23,156 nt of DNA from positions 1 to 23,156 of the IMG/VR virus record IMGVR_UViG_3300049810_001877; one strand, 5' to 3'. The stretch is from a virus. Below, in pieces: positions 8,801 through 15,625 of the stretch. The translations under genes and the position numbers were made by a program. Under the pieces are notes generated by a model, which was not told where the DNA came from, ran no database searches, and saw nothing but the letters and a program-made list of their open reading frames with translations. Positions within the stretch are counted from its first letter, which is position 1. The number at the start of each line of letters is the position of its first letter.

Positions 8801-11800
8801 GCTGGTGGTGCTTTCGGGGATGACCTTGCAATCGTTGGAGATAATCTGTTTGTTGGAGAATCAGATGTAAATAATTCCACAGGCAGATTGTTTGTATACG
8901 ACGGAACTGATTTAAGTTCTGCTCCTCAAGAAATTGCTGGATCCAGAGAGTATGCTAACTTTACAGCAGATATGGTAGGATACCCAGCACCATCTGCTCT
9001 CAACGGTGTCACAGTAACACAATCTGATAACGTATTCACAGTAACACCAGGAACTGCTGACGCGAACTTCCAGTTGCGCATTACAGCAACTGACTCGGAA
9101 GGTAATGCGACTTCGGTCACACCAACGTTCGCTTATGACTTTGTCAACCAACCGCCAGCAGTATCTGGAATCCAGTCTACATATACACTGACTCAAGGTC
9201 AGGATACTGTGATCACTGCTACTGGGGTCGATCCAGAAGGCGATGCGATCACTTGGTCGTTTGAGGAAGTAACTAGCGGTTCTTATACATTCGTACAACA
9301 ACCTTATTGGACTAACTCTGGCGGTTCAAATATTGGCAGAGTAGTAGTTTACGAAACATCTGACTTAAATACTCCGGTAGCATATTTGAGCAATCCATAT
9401 GCAGGTGTTCAAGATGCCGATGGCGCGAATGTATCTGTTTACAACGGAAAGATCTATGTTAGTGCTCATGGTGTTAGCGTAGGAGGTACTGACAATATAG
9501 GAGCAGTAGGCGTTTATGATGCAGAAACATTCGAATTTTTGCATAATATCACCCCGCCAGATGCACCAGGAAATGCATATCACTATTTCAGCGCTGATTG
9601 TGCTCCTGTCGTACATGAAGGTAAGATATACATTGGTGCTAGAGGAAGGTCAAACAATTATGGTGGAGTATATGTATTCGACGAAACAACATATGAACTG
9701 GTACTCTTTATCGAAGGCGATTACCCGCACCAAAATTTCGGCGGTACAATAAAAATACACAATGGTATACTTTATGTTTCTCAAACTAGTGGTCGGGAAC
9801 CAGGTACTAACAACAGCGTTGGACTAATTGCAGGATTTAATATAGATTCTCTTGTGTTTAATAATGATCCATTCGCAAGTGCAAACAAACTTGAAAGTCC
9901 TAAAGATGCAGATTTCATAATTTATGGTTCTACTACGCAATCTAATCAATATTTCGGCAGAACGTTCGCTATAAATGACAACTACCTTGTTGTAGGATCT
10001 GCTTATTACGATGAGGGTAGTGCGTTATCTGCTGGAACTATATGGGTTTTAGACGTAAACGACTCGTATAACGAATTGACCAGATTTACTCCGAGCGATG
10101 CTACTCAAAACTCGATGTACGGATTTATTACGCTATTAACTGATGACGATCTTTTGTTTGTAAGTAAGGTTGGTGATAATGATGGTAAATTCATTAAGTA
10201 TGATCTCTCGGGAGGCATAAGTGGACTGACAACTTCCGCGGAGACGGTGGAGTTAGGCACAAATTATGGATATTATATGTCGCTCGTCGGTGACAGGTTA
10301 TATGTTGGAGCGCAATCATCTGCAGACGATAAACTTTATGTGTATAATACTAACGACTTGTCATTAGTCCATACATTTGACCTAGAAAGCAATCCATATG
10401 CATCGGGCGGTACAGCGTCGATTGGACCTTCTTCGCTCAACGGTGTGACTATCACACAGTCTGATAACGTATTTACAGTAACTCCAGGAACTGCTGACGC
10501 GAACTTCCAGTTGCGCATTACAGCGACTGACAGCGAAGGTAACGCAACTTCGGTCACACCAACGTTCGCTTACGACTTTGTCAACCAACCGCCAGCGGTC
10601 GCTGGCATTGATGCAGCATATACACTGACTCAAGGTCAGGACACTGTGATCACTGCTGCGGCAACTGATCCAGAAGGTGATGCGATCACTTGGTCGTTCG
10701 AAGAAACATTAGGTTCTGATTCTAAATATGTTTTTGTTGGTGCACGCTATGACGATGACAACGGAACTAACTCTGGTTCAGTCTATGTCTATGACTCAAA
10801 TGACCTGTCAGCGCAACCAATTAAGTTGACTGCGTTTGATGGTGCTTCCGGTGATAGTTTCAGCAAATCAATTGTCGCTGCTGCCGGCAAGATCTTTGTT
10901 GGTGCCACTGGTGACGACGACAACGGGACCCAATCTGGTTCAGTTTATGTCTTTGACGCAAACAACCTATCTGCTACACCGACTAACTTAACTGCATTTG
11001 ATGCTACTGCGTACGATAACTTCGGTACATCACTTGCTGCTATTGATGATAAGGTCTTCATTGGTGCATATGGCGGGACTTCTCAATTTGGCGCAGTTTA
11101 TGTCTATGACGCCAATGACCTATCTGCTCAACCAACGAAACTAACAGCGTTTGATGCTGATCCGGGTGCTATCTTCGGATGGTCAATTGCTACTTCTGCC
11201 GATAAGGTCGTCGTTGGTGCAATCTATGATGACGACAATGGATCATTGTCTGGTTCAGTCTACGTTTATGATGCGAACAATCTTTCTGCGCAACCGACTA
11301 AGTTGACAGCATTTGATGGTGCTGCGAATGATTACTTCGGTTCCTCAGTTGCTGTTACTGATGATAAGATCGTCGTTGGTGTATATAACGACGACGACAA
11401 CGGGTCTAACTCTGGTTCAGTCTATGTCTATGACGCAAATAACCTGTCAGCGCAACCAACTAAACTAACAGCGTTTGATGGCAGCGATAATGATAACTTC
11501 GGAAAAGCAATTTCTGCTGGCGCCGGCAAAATTGTTGTTGGTGCCACTGGTGACGACGACAACGGGTCAAGCGGGATAAACTCTAACACTGGTTCAGTTT
11601 ATGTCTATGACGCTAACGATCTATCTGCTCAACCAACTAAGTTGACTGCATTTGATGGCAGCGATAATGATAACTTCGGAGAAACTGTTTCTGTTACTGC
11701 TGATAAGATCTTTGTAGGGTCATTGCGAGATGACGACAATGCATCTGACTCTGGTTCGGTCTATGTTTATGACACTAACGATCTATCTGCTCAACCGACT

Positions 11801-14800
11801 AAACTGACTCCATCTGATGGCGTTGCATATGGTCTGTTCGGTTATTCAGTTGCTCAAGTTGCAATTTCTCCTACATCTGCACTCAACGGTACCACTGTAA
11901 CACAATCTGATAACGTGTTTACAGTAACTCCTGGACAACAGGATTCTACCTTCCAGTTGACCTTTAAGGCAACGGATACTGCTGGCAATGTAACTTCTAC
12001 AACATCTGACTTCACGCTGGATTATGTCAACCAAGCACCATCGGTCGCTGGCATTGATGCAGCATATACACTGACACAAGGTCAGGACACTCAGATAGTT
12101 GGTCTTGCAACTGATGCTGAGGGCGAAGATATTACTTGGTCGTTTGAAGAGGTTCTTGGTGGATCTTCGGGTTATGTGGTGGTTGCCGCCCTTGGAGATG
12201 ATGGATACGATGGTTCGGTCTATATCTATAACTCATCAGATTTATCTGCAACTCCGACTAAGTTAGATACTCCAGCAGGTGCCACAAATTTCTTTGGAAG
12301 GGATTTCGAAATAATTGGAGACAACCTTATTGTTACTGCTGATGGTGATGATACGTTAGGCAACGATGCTGGTGCAGCTTTCGTTTACGATATGACTGAT
12401 CTATCTATTTCGCCGACAAAAATTACTGCACCTGATGGAGCATCAGGAAATAAATTTGGATATTCAGTCACCTCATCTTCTGATAAAGTAATTATTTCTA
12501 GCAGAGCGGTGGGTAAAGTTTATGTCTATGATGCCAATGACCTCACTGCGACTCCAACGATATTAACGGGCGAAACAAATGACTTTGGTGACAAAGTTAC
12601 GTCGAATTCGAATTATATCTTTGTTTCTGATCCATTCAATAATCACGGCGGTAATAGAGCTGGATCGGTTTATGTTTATGATATTGATTCATTATCTCTT
12701 GTTACTGAAATTGAGCATCAGGCGAGCACTACGGCATACTTCGGTAAAGCATTGAGCGCCAACGAAGAAAAACTTGCAGTCGGTGGGTGGATTGCCGGTC
12801 TTGTTTATGTTTACGATCTCAATAATCTATCATCAACCCCAGAAACAACAATTTATGGATACGCATCCCATAAGTTTGGTGTATCAGTTGGACTAAGTGA
12901 TAATAAACTTGTTGTCGGTGCTTCAGACCAGAGCAAAGCTTACGTTTATGATCTGGCCAATCTTCCTGAATATGCGAATTACCAAGATGACCTAAATCCA
13001 AATTCAAGTTTCTATCTGGGTCGACTAGATCCTACAAATGAACCAACTTCAGATGATAGATTTGGATACTCTGTATCAGTCAATGATGATAATATTGTTG
13101 TTGCGGCGTATGGTGATAATAATAATACAGGTTCCACATACGTTTATGACGCCAACGACTTATCTGCTACACCAACGATATTGACTGCGTTTGATGGTGC
13201 TGAAGGCGATACTTTTGGATCAGAAGTGGTTAAGATATTTGATATTTCTCCAACATCTGCGCTCAACGGCACTATCGTAGCACAGTCTGATAACGTGTTT
13301 ACGGTAACGCCAGGAACAACTGACGCTGACTTCCAGTTGACCTTTAAAGCAACTGACACTTCTGGCAATGTAACGTCAGTAACTTCTGACTTTGACTTTA
13401 CATATGTCAACCAAGCACCAGTTGTTGCTGGTATTGAATCTTCGTACTTGTTAAGTGCGGGTGGAGATGCTGAGGTAATTACTGCTGCTGGATCTGATGT
13501 AGAAGGTGACGCAATTACTTGGTCGTTTGAAGAAGTAGCGTCCGGAGGAGGTAGTCAGATTGTGATAGGAAGCTTCCTCAAGAATAACTATTCAGGTTCG
13601 GTGTTCGTATATGAGAATGGAGATCTAAGTTCATCTCCTACTGAGATATACCCATCTGATGTTGCTAGCGGAGATAGGTTCGGTCAAGAAATTTCAGTAA
13701 CTCCTTCTCACATGGCGGTATCAACCTGGAATGGGAAAGTATATGTTTATGATCAATCTGATCTGAGTGTTGCTCCAACTAAGTTGACTTCTCCTGAAGG
13801 GAGTAGTAACTTTGGTCAAGAAGGTCTTGCTATAAACGATACTCATCTGTTCGTTGGACAATCATCGGGTGGTCCAGATAGTAATGGTGTTGTATATGTT
13901 TACTCTCTGAGCGATCTATCTGCATCTCCTACTGAACTCTCTCAGACTGGAGGCGAGTTCTTGGGCGATGGCGGTGATCGATTCGGGTCAGTAGTTGCAG
14001 CAGACAATCAAAGTCTTGTTGTTTCAGCATCACATTATGATAACGGAGTCGGAGCACAAAACGTTGGAAGGTTGTATGTTTACGATGTCAGCGACCTTTC
14101 GGCGGCACCGACCGTTGTCTCCAATATAGGATATCAAGATAATACTGAGACTGGAAATCGCGAATTGATGTTGACCAGCGACAAGATCATTGTTGGATCT
14201 TCACAATACAAAGACGGCAATGGAGTTCGTAAAGGTGTCGTATTCGTCCATGATAGAAACAACCTTGATCAAGCACCAGTAATCGTAATGGGACACGAAG
14301 AGAACGGTAATTTCGGTCTTGACGCATACGCAGATGACGATATATTGGTAGTTGGTGCTACGAGTGAAAATAGTAGTACTGGAGCAGCATATGTTTATGA
14401 CATGTCAGATCTCTCTGCAACGCCAACTAAGTTGACAGCATATGATGGTGCTGCGAGCGATAGTTTTGGATGGGAAGTTTATGCAACCGCTTCGAATATC
14501 TTGATTGGTAGTTACAATGATGACGATGCAGGAAATAATTCTGGTGCAGTGTATGTCTATGACAGAAGCGATCTTTCTGCTCAACCGACAAAACTAATTG
14601 GTCAGGGAGCGAATGCTTACTTTGGTAATACGTTTGCTGGATATGCTCCTGAATCTTCGCTCAGTGGTACTACTGTAACACAATCTGATAACGTCTTCAC
14701 GGTAACGCCAGGAAGCGAAGCGACTTCGTTCTCAATGAGATTTACTGCGACTGATGCGAATGGTAATGCTACAACAACGACTTCTGCCTTTACGGTTGAA

Positions 14801-15508
14801 GAAGCGTCAGAACCTGCTATTGCTTCGTATGTGTTCGCGGATGGCAATCCAGACGATTCGATTAGATTATCGGACACTTCGATAGGTAACTTCGGTTCTG
14901 ATGATTTCACCATAGATTTCTGGGTTAAGAGCGACGGCAATTCAGAACAAGTTATGTCGAAAAGAGATCCAATGGTATATAATAATCAATCTTGGGAGGT
15001 AGAACTATCAGGCGGTTTGATGAATTTAAGGCGCTATAATAATGGTTATAGCGTCACAACTATCTTTATCGGTTCTGTTCAAGCAGAAGTCTGGAATCAT
15101 GTTTCCATCACTAGATATGGAGGTGATATTACAGGGTCAATTTATAACTCTTCCACGCAACAAACGAATCAGCGAACTGAATCATTAGGTGGTGGTTTCC
15201 GAACTTCAAATCATCCGCTTGAAATTGGTGGTATGGAGGCTAATTTCAATGGATTCCTAGGTAAACTAGCGGATATTCGAATCTCTAATGCTGCAGAATA
15301 TCACACGAATGGAGTATACTCATATACTCCGCCTACTGCCGGATTGCCAGTCACAGCAAATACTGTTGCGTTAATTAGAAGTATGGCAGAAAACGAAACA
15401 GGATCATCTTCTGCCGGTGTAGGATTTGTAGATTATTCGGGGAATACTGATATGACTCTACAGGGCAACCCTACTATAGATACTAATGACACTGTTCCAC
15501 CAGAGTAG
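2801..15508 (+). CDS. Giant 4235-residue FG-GAP multi-propeller adhesin-like virion protein
   Basis: Probable host-surface-binding tail or fibre protein. By hand alignment it has 63 FG-GAP-like blades, each with a core like DKIIVGA, an Asp/Asn-rich turn (DDDNGTNSG, resembling the calcium loop of integrin alpha), then SGSVYVYDANDLS and FG. They group in sevens. Propellers: residues about 27-369, 370-738, 784-1164, 1259-1641, 1736-2063, 2158-2542, 2636-3023, 3119-3483, 3580-3949. Propellers 3-9 are each bracketed by halves of a cadherin-like domain: YTLTQGQDTVITA to ITWSFEEV before, and S-LNG-TVTQSDNVFTVTPG to the FAYDFVNQ region after. Residues about 4006-4235 form a LamG/concanavalin-like domain (FTIDFWVKS, VWNHVSITRYGG, LADIRISN). 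The short hydrophobic stretch near residues 6-15 is too weak to call a signal peptide. The start has AGGAGA seven bases upstream. It stands alone between a terminator and tandem terminators. Confidence 0.9.
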   Translation: MRFRHLTSAVAQILLNASSGPILKGNDFLLVGNAYHPQFLNLTDSTIERFAPIQTQVFAATSDKIAVAYNGNAVKVFDHSGNELANISGPNGVNFGMSVQMSDTKIFVSAPGDNTSGTASGAVYVYDHDGSNETKITFPGSANDYSGNGTDRIAVGSGKIAIGSEYYPSFSFKGKVDLMDEDGSNVITIYPALPNQSNFGSAVKFHNDKLYISAAGSSTQKVYEYDLSGNLLRTFDAPQGGLSLFGGDISFYGSKMAVGAEGASKCYIFDLESVSQEYIEVSFTGHHTQQRSSGRIGFGKSLELTSEYLFVGAPFEETSGVSNSGLIFQYDHNGSFITKYDVTGFDTLNNNQNNNQIGTNMTYVPGPYPEKLIVAEGRKTYATDRKVYVMDMNGENVIELPEPEGLTQSSNSQYASNIEIASEGKLVVIHNESKTAYVYDLTTTNEPTSFTLDGSNSTEDYDFVLDGNKLHTLGIVGGYRKKLMRYDITTGNLEAAFTTSGNYTLIPSTIDVGNGKVVVASGLGTTRRIFTYDIDDTTGASETMITPSKAATESLWNPCRLAVGNGKIVFGDSHTDAIFYIYNLDGSNEIAVDCSNVPLSSYWGSNYTIPSTQRVGYKSVAIGNDKIVVDGGSVGVAFVCNLDGSGLFAIDMMDSSYGLSSDEVAGAATEVAGSLSIANNKIAISAVQGRVSGNNTDGIVYTFDLDGTNMKQIVSPRGPVSGYQFGKDVAIYDPTGLAKFANLPAVISDIDASYTLTEGQDTVITAVGTDPEGDAITWSFEEVKSGTSYVVVGASGDDDNGSNSGSVYVYDANDLSAQPTKLTAFDGVVVGQQFGSSVTFSADKIIVGAHSDNDNGTNSGSVYVYDANDLSAQPTKLTAFDGAAGDAFGVSVATTSDKIFVGASATDQDGNNSGSVYVYDLNDLSATPTELTAFDGAALDFFGSSVAVAADKVIVAAYGDESNSGAIYVYDANDLSAQPTKLTAFDGAAADFFGYRISTTADKIVVSAFADDDRGSRSGSVYVFDANDLSAQPTKLTAFDGAADDNFGYSVATSADKIIVGAHQDDDNATNSGSVYVYDANDLSAQPTKLTAFDPIDYHVFGQSVAATDDKIFVGAGQDDDKGSNAGAVYVYDANDLSAQPTKLTAYDGAASDNFGIRISAVSAPSSLNDVTVSQSDNVFTITPGSIDSNFTLRFKVTDAAGNVTTKTSTFSYDYVNKAPIVSGVVSEYNLTQGQDTVITATGVDPEGDAITWSFEEVASGSSYVVVGAYGDDDNGDRSGSVYVYDANDLSAQPTKLTAFDGANVDQFGYSVVATADQIFVGVPWDDDNGTNSGSVYVYDVNDLSAQPTKLTAFDAVAEDYFGVSVAATADKIIVGASYDDDNHTNTGSVYVFDANDLSATPTKLTAFDGAANDQFGNSVAVAADKIIVGAYLDDDNGSDSGSVYVFDANDLSAQPTKLTAFDGATSDRFGISVAATADKIIVGAYLDDDNGSDSGSVYVYDTNDLSATPTKLTSFDAAAGDKFGEIIATAADKIIVSAPRDDDNGTDSGSVYVYNANDLSATPTKLTAFDGAANDQFGYSVAVTADKIVVGARLNDDNGTNSGSVYVYDANDLSAQPTKLTAFDGAASDFFGGSVSANVAPSALNGVTVTQSDNVFTVTPGTADADFQLRITATDSEGNATSVTPTFAYDFVNQPPVVSNVDAAYTLTQGQDTVITATGVDPEGDAITWSFEEVGESYVFVRDGSNTRVYDPSTMNLVTTLPKGLSKLSVGSGKFAGMTGTTAWVYDLSDLSAAPIEIPNNPSVDSTALFDNKLYVGQPDQNSNFGQITVYDLNDLNASPTVLYSSSAQSHQQFAKKIRVAGNKLFATQNRAYNEAYGIVQVWDTNDLSAAPTVINNPMNISLDNGWMEVTETHLVFSSVYGYEGSLTHAGTVYVYDLNDLSSPQAIVTASNRSTNDYFGKFLAVSSKYLMVQNDGNTRKVHVFDMTDLSAAPVVLNDGAGGAFGDDLAIVGDNLFVGESDVNNSTGRLFVYDGTDLSSAPQEIAGSREYANFTADMVGYPAPSALNGVTVTQSDNVFTVTPGTADANFQLRITATDSEGNATSVTPTFAYDFVNQPPAVSGIQSTYTLTQGQDTVITATGVDPEGDAITWSFEEVTSGSYTFVQQPYWTNSGGSNIGRVVVYETSDLNTPVAYLSNPYAGVQDADGANVSVYNGKIYVSAHGVSVGGTDNIGAVGVYDAETFEFLHNITPPDAPGNAYHYFSADCAPVVHEGKIYIGARGRSNNYGGVYVFDETTYELVLFIEGDYPHQNFGGTIKIHNGILYVSQTSGREPGTNNSVGLIAGFNIDSLVFNNDPFASANKLESPKDADFIIYGSTTQSNQYFGRTFAINDNYLVVGSAYYDEGSALSAGTIWVLDVNDSYNELTRFTPSDATQNSMYGFITLLTDDDLLFVSKVGDNDGKFIKYDLSGGISGLTTSAETVELGTNYGYYMSLVGDRLYVGAQSSADDKLYVYNTNDLSLVHTFDLESNPYASGGTASIGPSSLNGVTITQSDNVFTVTPGTADANFQLRITATDSEGNATSVTPTFAYDFVNQPPAVAGIDAAYTLTQGQDTVITAAATDPEGDAITWSFEETLGSDSKYVFVGARYDDDNGTNSGSVYVYDSNDLSAQPIKLTAFDGASGDSFSKSIVAAAGKIFVGATGDDDNGTQSGSVYVFDANNLSATPTNLTAFDATAYDNFGTSLAAIDDKVFIGAYGGTSQFGAVYVYDANDLSAQPTKLTAFDADPGAIFGWSIATSADKVVVGAIYDDDNGSLSGSVYVYDANNLSAQPTKLTAFDGAANDYFGSSVAVTDDKIVVGVYNDDDNGSNSGSVYVYDANNLSAQPTKLTAFDGSDNDNFGKAISAGAGKIVVGATGDDDNGSSGINSNTGSVYVYDANDLSAQPTKLTAFDGSDNDNFGETVSVTADKIFVGSLRDDDNASDSGSVYVYDTNDLSAQPTKLTPSDGVAYGLFGYSVAQVAISPTSALNGTTVTQSDNVFTVTPGQQDSTFQLTFKATDTAGNVTSTTSDFTLDYVNQAPSVAGIDAAYTLTQGQDTQIVGLATDAEGEDITWSFEEVLGGSSGYVVVAALGDDGYDGSVYIYNSSDLSATPTKLDTPAGATNFFGRDFEIIGDNLIVTADGDDTLGNDAGAAFVYDMTDLSISPTKITAPDGASGNKFGYSVTSSSDKVIISSRAVGKVYVYDANDLTATPTILTGETNDFGDKVTSNSNYIFVSDPFNNHGGNRAGSVYVYDIDSLSLVTEIEHQASTTAYFGKALSANEEKLAVGGWIAGLVYVYDLNNLSSTPETTIYGYASHKFGVSVGLSDNKLVVGASDQSKAYVYDLANLPEYANYQDDLNPNSSFYLGRLDPTNEPTSDDRFGYSVSVNDDNIVVAAYGDNNNTGSTYVYDANDLSATPTILTAFDGAEGDTFGSEVVKIFDISPTSALNGTIVAQSDNVFTVTPGTTDADFQLTFKATDTSGNVTSVTSDFDFTYVNQAPVVAGIESSYLLSAGGDAEVITAAGSDVEGDAITWSFEEVASGGGSQIVIGSFLKNNYSGSVFVYENGDLSSSPTEIYPSDVASGDRFGQEISVTPSHMAVSTWNGKVYVYDQSDLSVAPTKLTSPEGSSNFGQEGLAINDTHLFVGQSSGGPDSNGVVYVYSLSDLSASPTELSQTGGEFLGDGGDRFGSVVAADNQSLVVSASHYDNGVGAQNVGRLYVYDVSDLSAAPTVVSNIGYQDNTETGNRELMLTSDKIIVGSSQYKDGNGVRKGVVFVHDRNNLDQAPVIVMGHEENGNFGLDAYADDDILVVGATSENSSTGAAYVYDMSDLSATPTKLTAYDGAASDSFGWEVYATASNILIGSYNDDDAGNNSGAVYVYDRSDLSAQPTKLIGQGANAYFGNTFAGYAPESSLSGTTVTQSDNVFTVTPGSEATSFSMRFTATDANGNATTTTSAFTVEEASEPAIASYVFADGNPDDSIRLSDTSIGNFGSDDFTIDFWVKSDGNSEQVMSKRDPMVYNNQSWEVELSGGLMNLRRYNNGYSVTTIFIGSVQAEVWNHVSITRYGGDITGSIYNSSTQQTNQRTESLGGGFRTSNHPLEIGGMEANFNGFLGKLADIRISNAAEYHTNGVYSYTPPTAGLPVTANTVALIRSMAENETGSSSAGVGFVDYSGNTDMTLQGNPTIDTNDTVPPE
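7068..7131 (+). repeat. 64-bp perfect direct repeat, copy 1 (copy 2 at 7230-7293)
   Basis: A 64-base stretch, from the CTGCTGATAAG that precedes the ATCATTGTTGG core through to GGTTCAGT, is identical at 7068-7131 and 7230-7293. The 162-base offset is exactly one propeller blade (54 codons). It covers blades 4 and 5 of propeller 4 and marks a recent copying event within the propeller. Confidence 0.85.
7724..8005 (+). repeat. Half-domain junction repeat, copy A (partner at 8990-9271)
   Basis: The rear half-domain of unit 2 plus the front half-domain of unit 3. Aligned by eye with 8990-9271, about nine bases in ten are identical over 282 bases, and the first 156 bases differ at only about nine positions. 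The offset is 1266 bases, a multiple of three. The propeller between the two copies (8006-8989) shows no such DNA identity to its neighbours. Confidence 0.85.
8990..9271 (+). repeat. Half-domain junction repeat, copy B
   Basis: Near-identical partner of 7724-8005, joining the end of unit 3 to the start of unit 4. A third close copy at 10427-10705 combines the GCGAAC spelling of this copy with the GACAGCGAA spelling of copy A, as expected from recombination or gene conversion among copies. Confidence 0.85.
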
Positions 15509-15529
15509 GTTTCGTTTAATTTGACTTAT

Positions 15530-15578
15530 AAGGCACCTTCGGGTGCCTTAAGGCACCTTCGGGTGCCTTTTTCTTTTG
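15530..15578 (+). terminator. Two identical UUCG hairpins in tandem, then T-tract
   Basis: The 20-base palindrome AAGGCACCTTCGGGTGCCTT occurs at 15530-15549 and again, directly abutting, at 15550-15569. Each copy has an eight-pair stem closed by the very stable C(UUCG)G tetraloop. The second runs into TTTCTTTTG, forming a classic rho-independent terminator after the giant gene. The first copy has no T-tract of its own. The reverse strand has no T-tract after the hairpins, so this works in the + direction. Confidence 0.9.
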
Positions 15579-15585
15579 TAACACG

Positions 15586-15593
15586 TATAAATA
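15586..15593 (+). promoter_or_regulatory. T4-type late promoter (TATAAATA)
   Basis: Exact TATAAATA in the 116-bp gap after the giant gene, eight bases beyond its terminator and about 32 bases before the fibre gene start. The context CGTATAAATAA is identical to the box at 1334-1341. It probably drives the whole unit from the fibre gene to the terminase genes. Confidence 0.86.
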
Positions 15594-15625
15594 ACCGTAT
15601 ATAATTTTTTGGGATTATCAGAAAA

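Larger units (their letters stand above)
5030..14812 (+). repeat. Seven tandem 1.3-1.45-kb in-frame units (cadherin-like halves around a propeller)
   Basis: Taking the conserved Pro codon of the NQPP-type motif as boundary, units start at 5030, 6458, 7889, 9155, 10592, 12038 and 13418 and end at 14812. Their lengths are 476, 477, 422, 479, 482, 460 and 465 codons. Each unit is a front half-domain (about 40 residues, ending WSFEEV), a seven-bladed propeller, and a rear half-domain (about 52 residues). In propellers 3, 4 and 7 the blades are very alike and recur about every 162 bases. In propellers 5, 6, 8 and 9 the blades have diverged but still number seven. Confidence 0.88.

Noticed and set aside
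8912-9301. Antisense open frames over the repeat junctions (also 7624-7930, 10336-10633, 14617-14940)
   Set aside because: They recur wherever the half-domain sequence recurs, have no ribosome site or homology, and are explained by the codon composition of the repeated + strand sequence.
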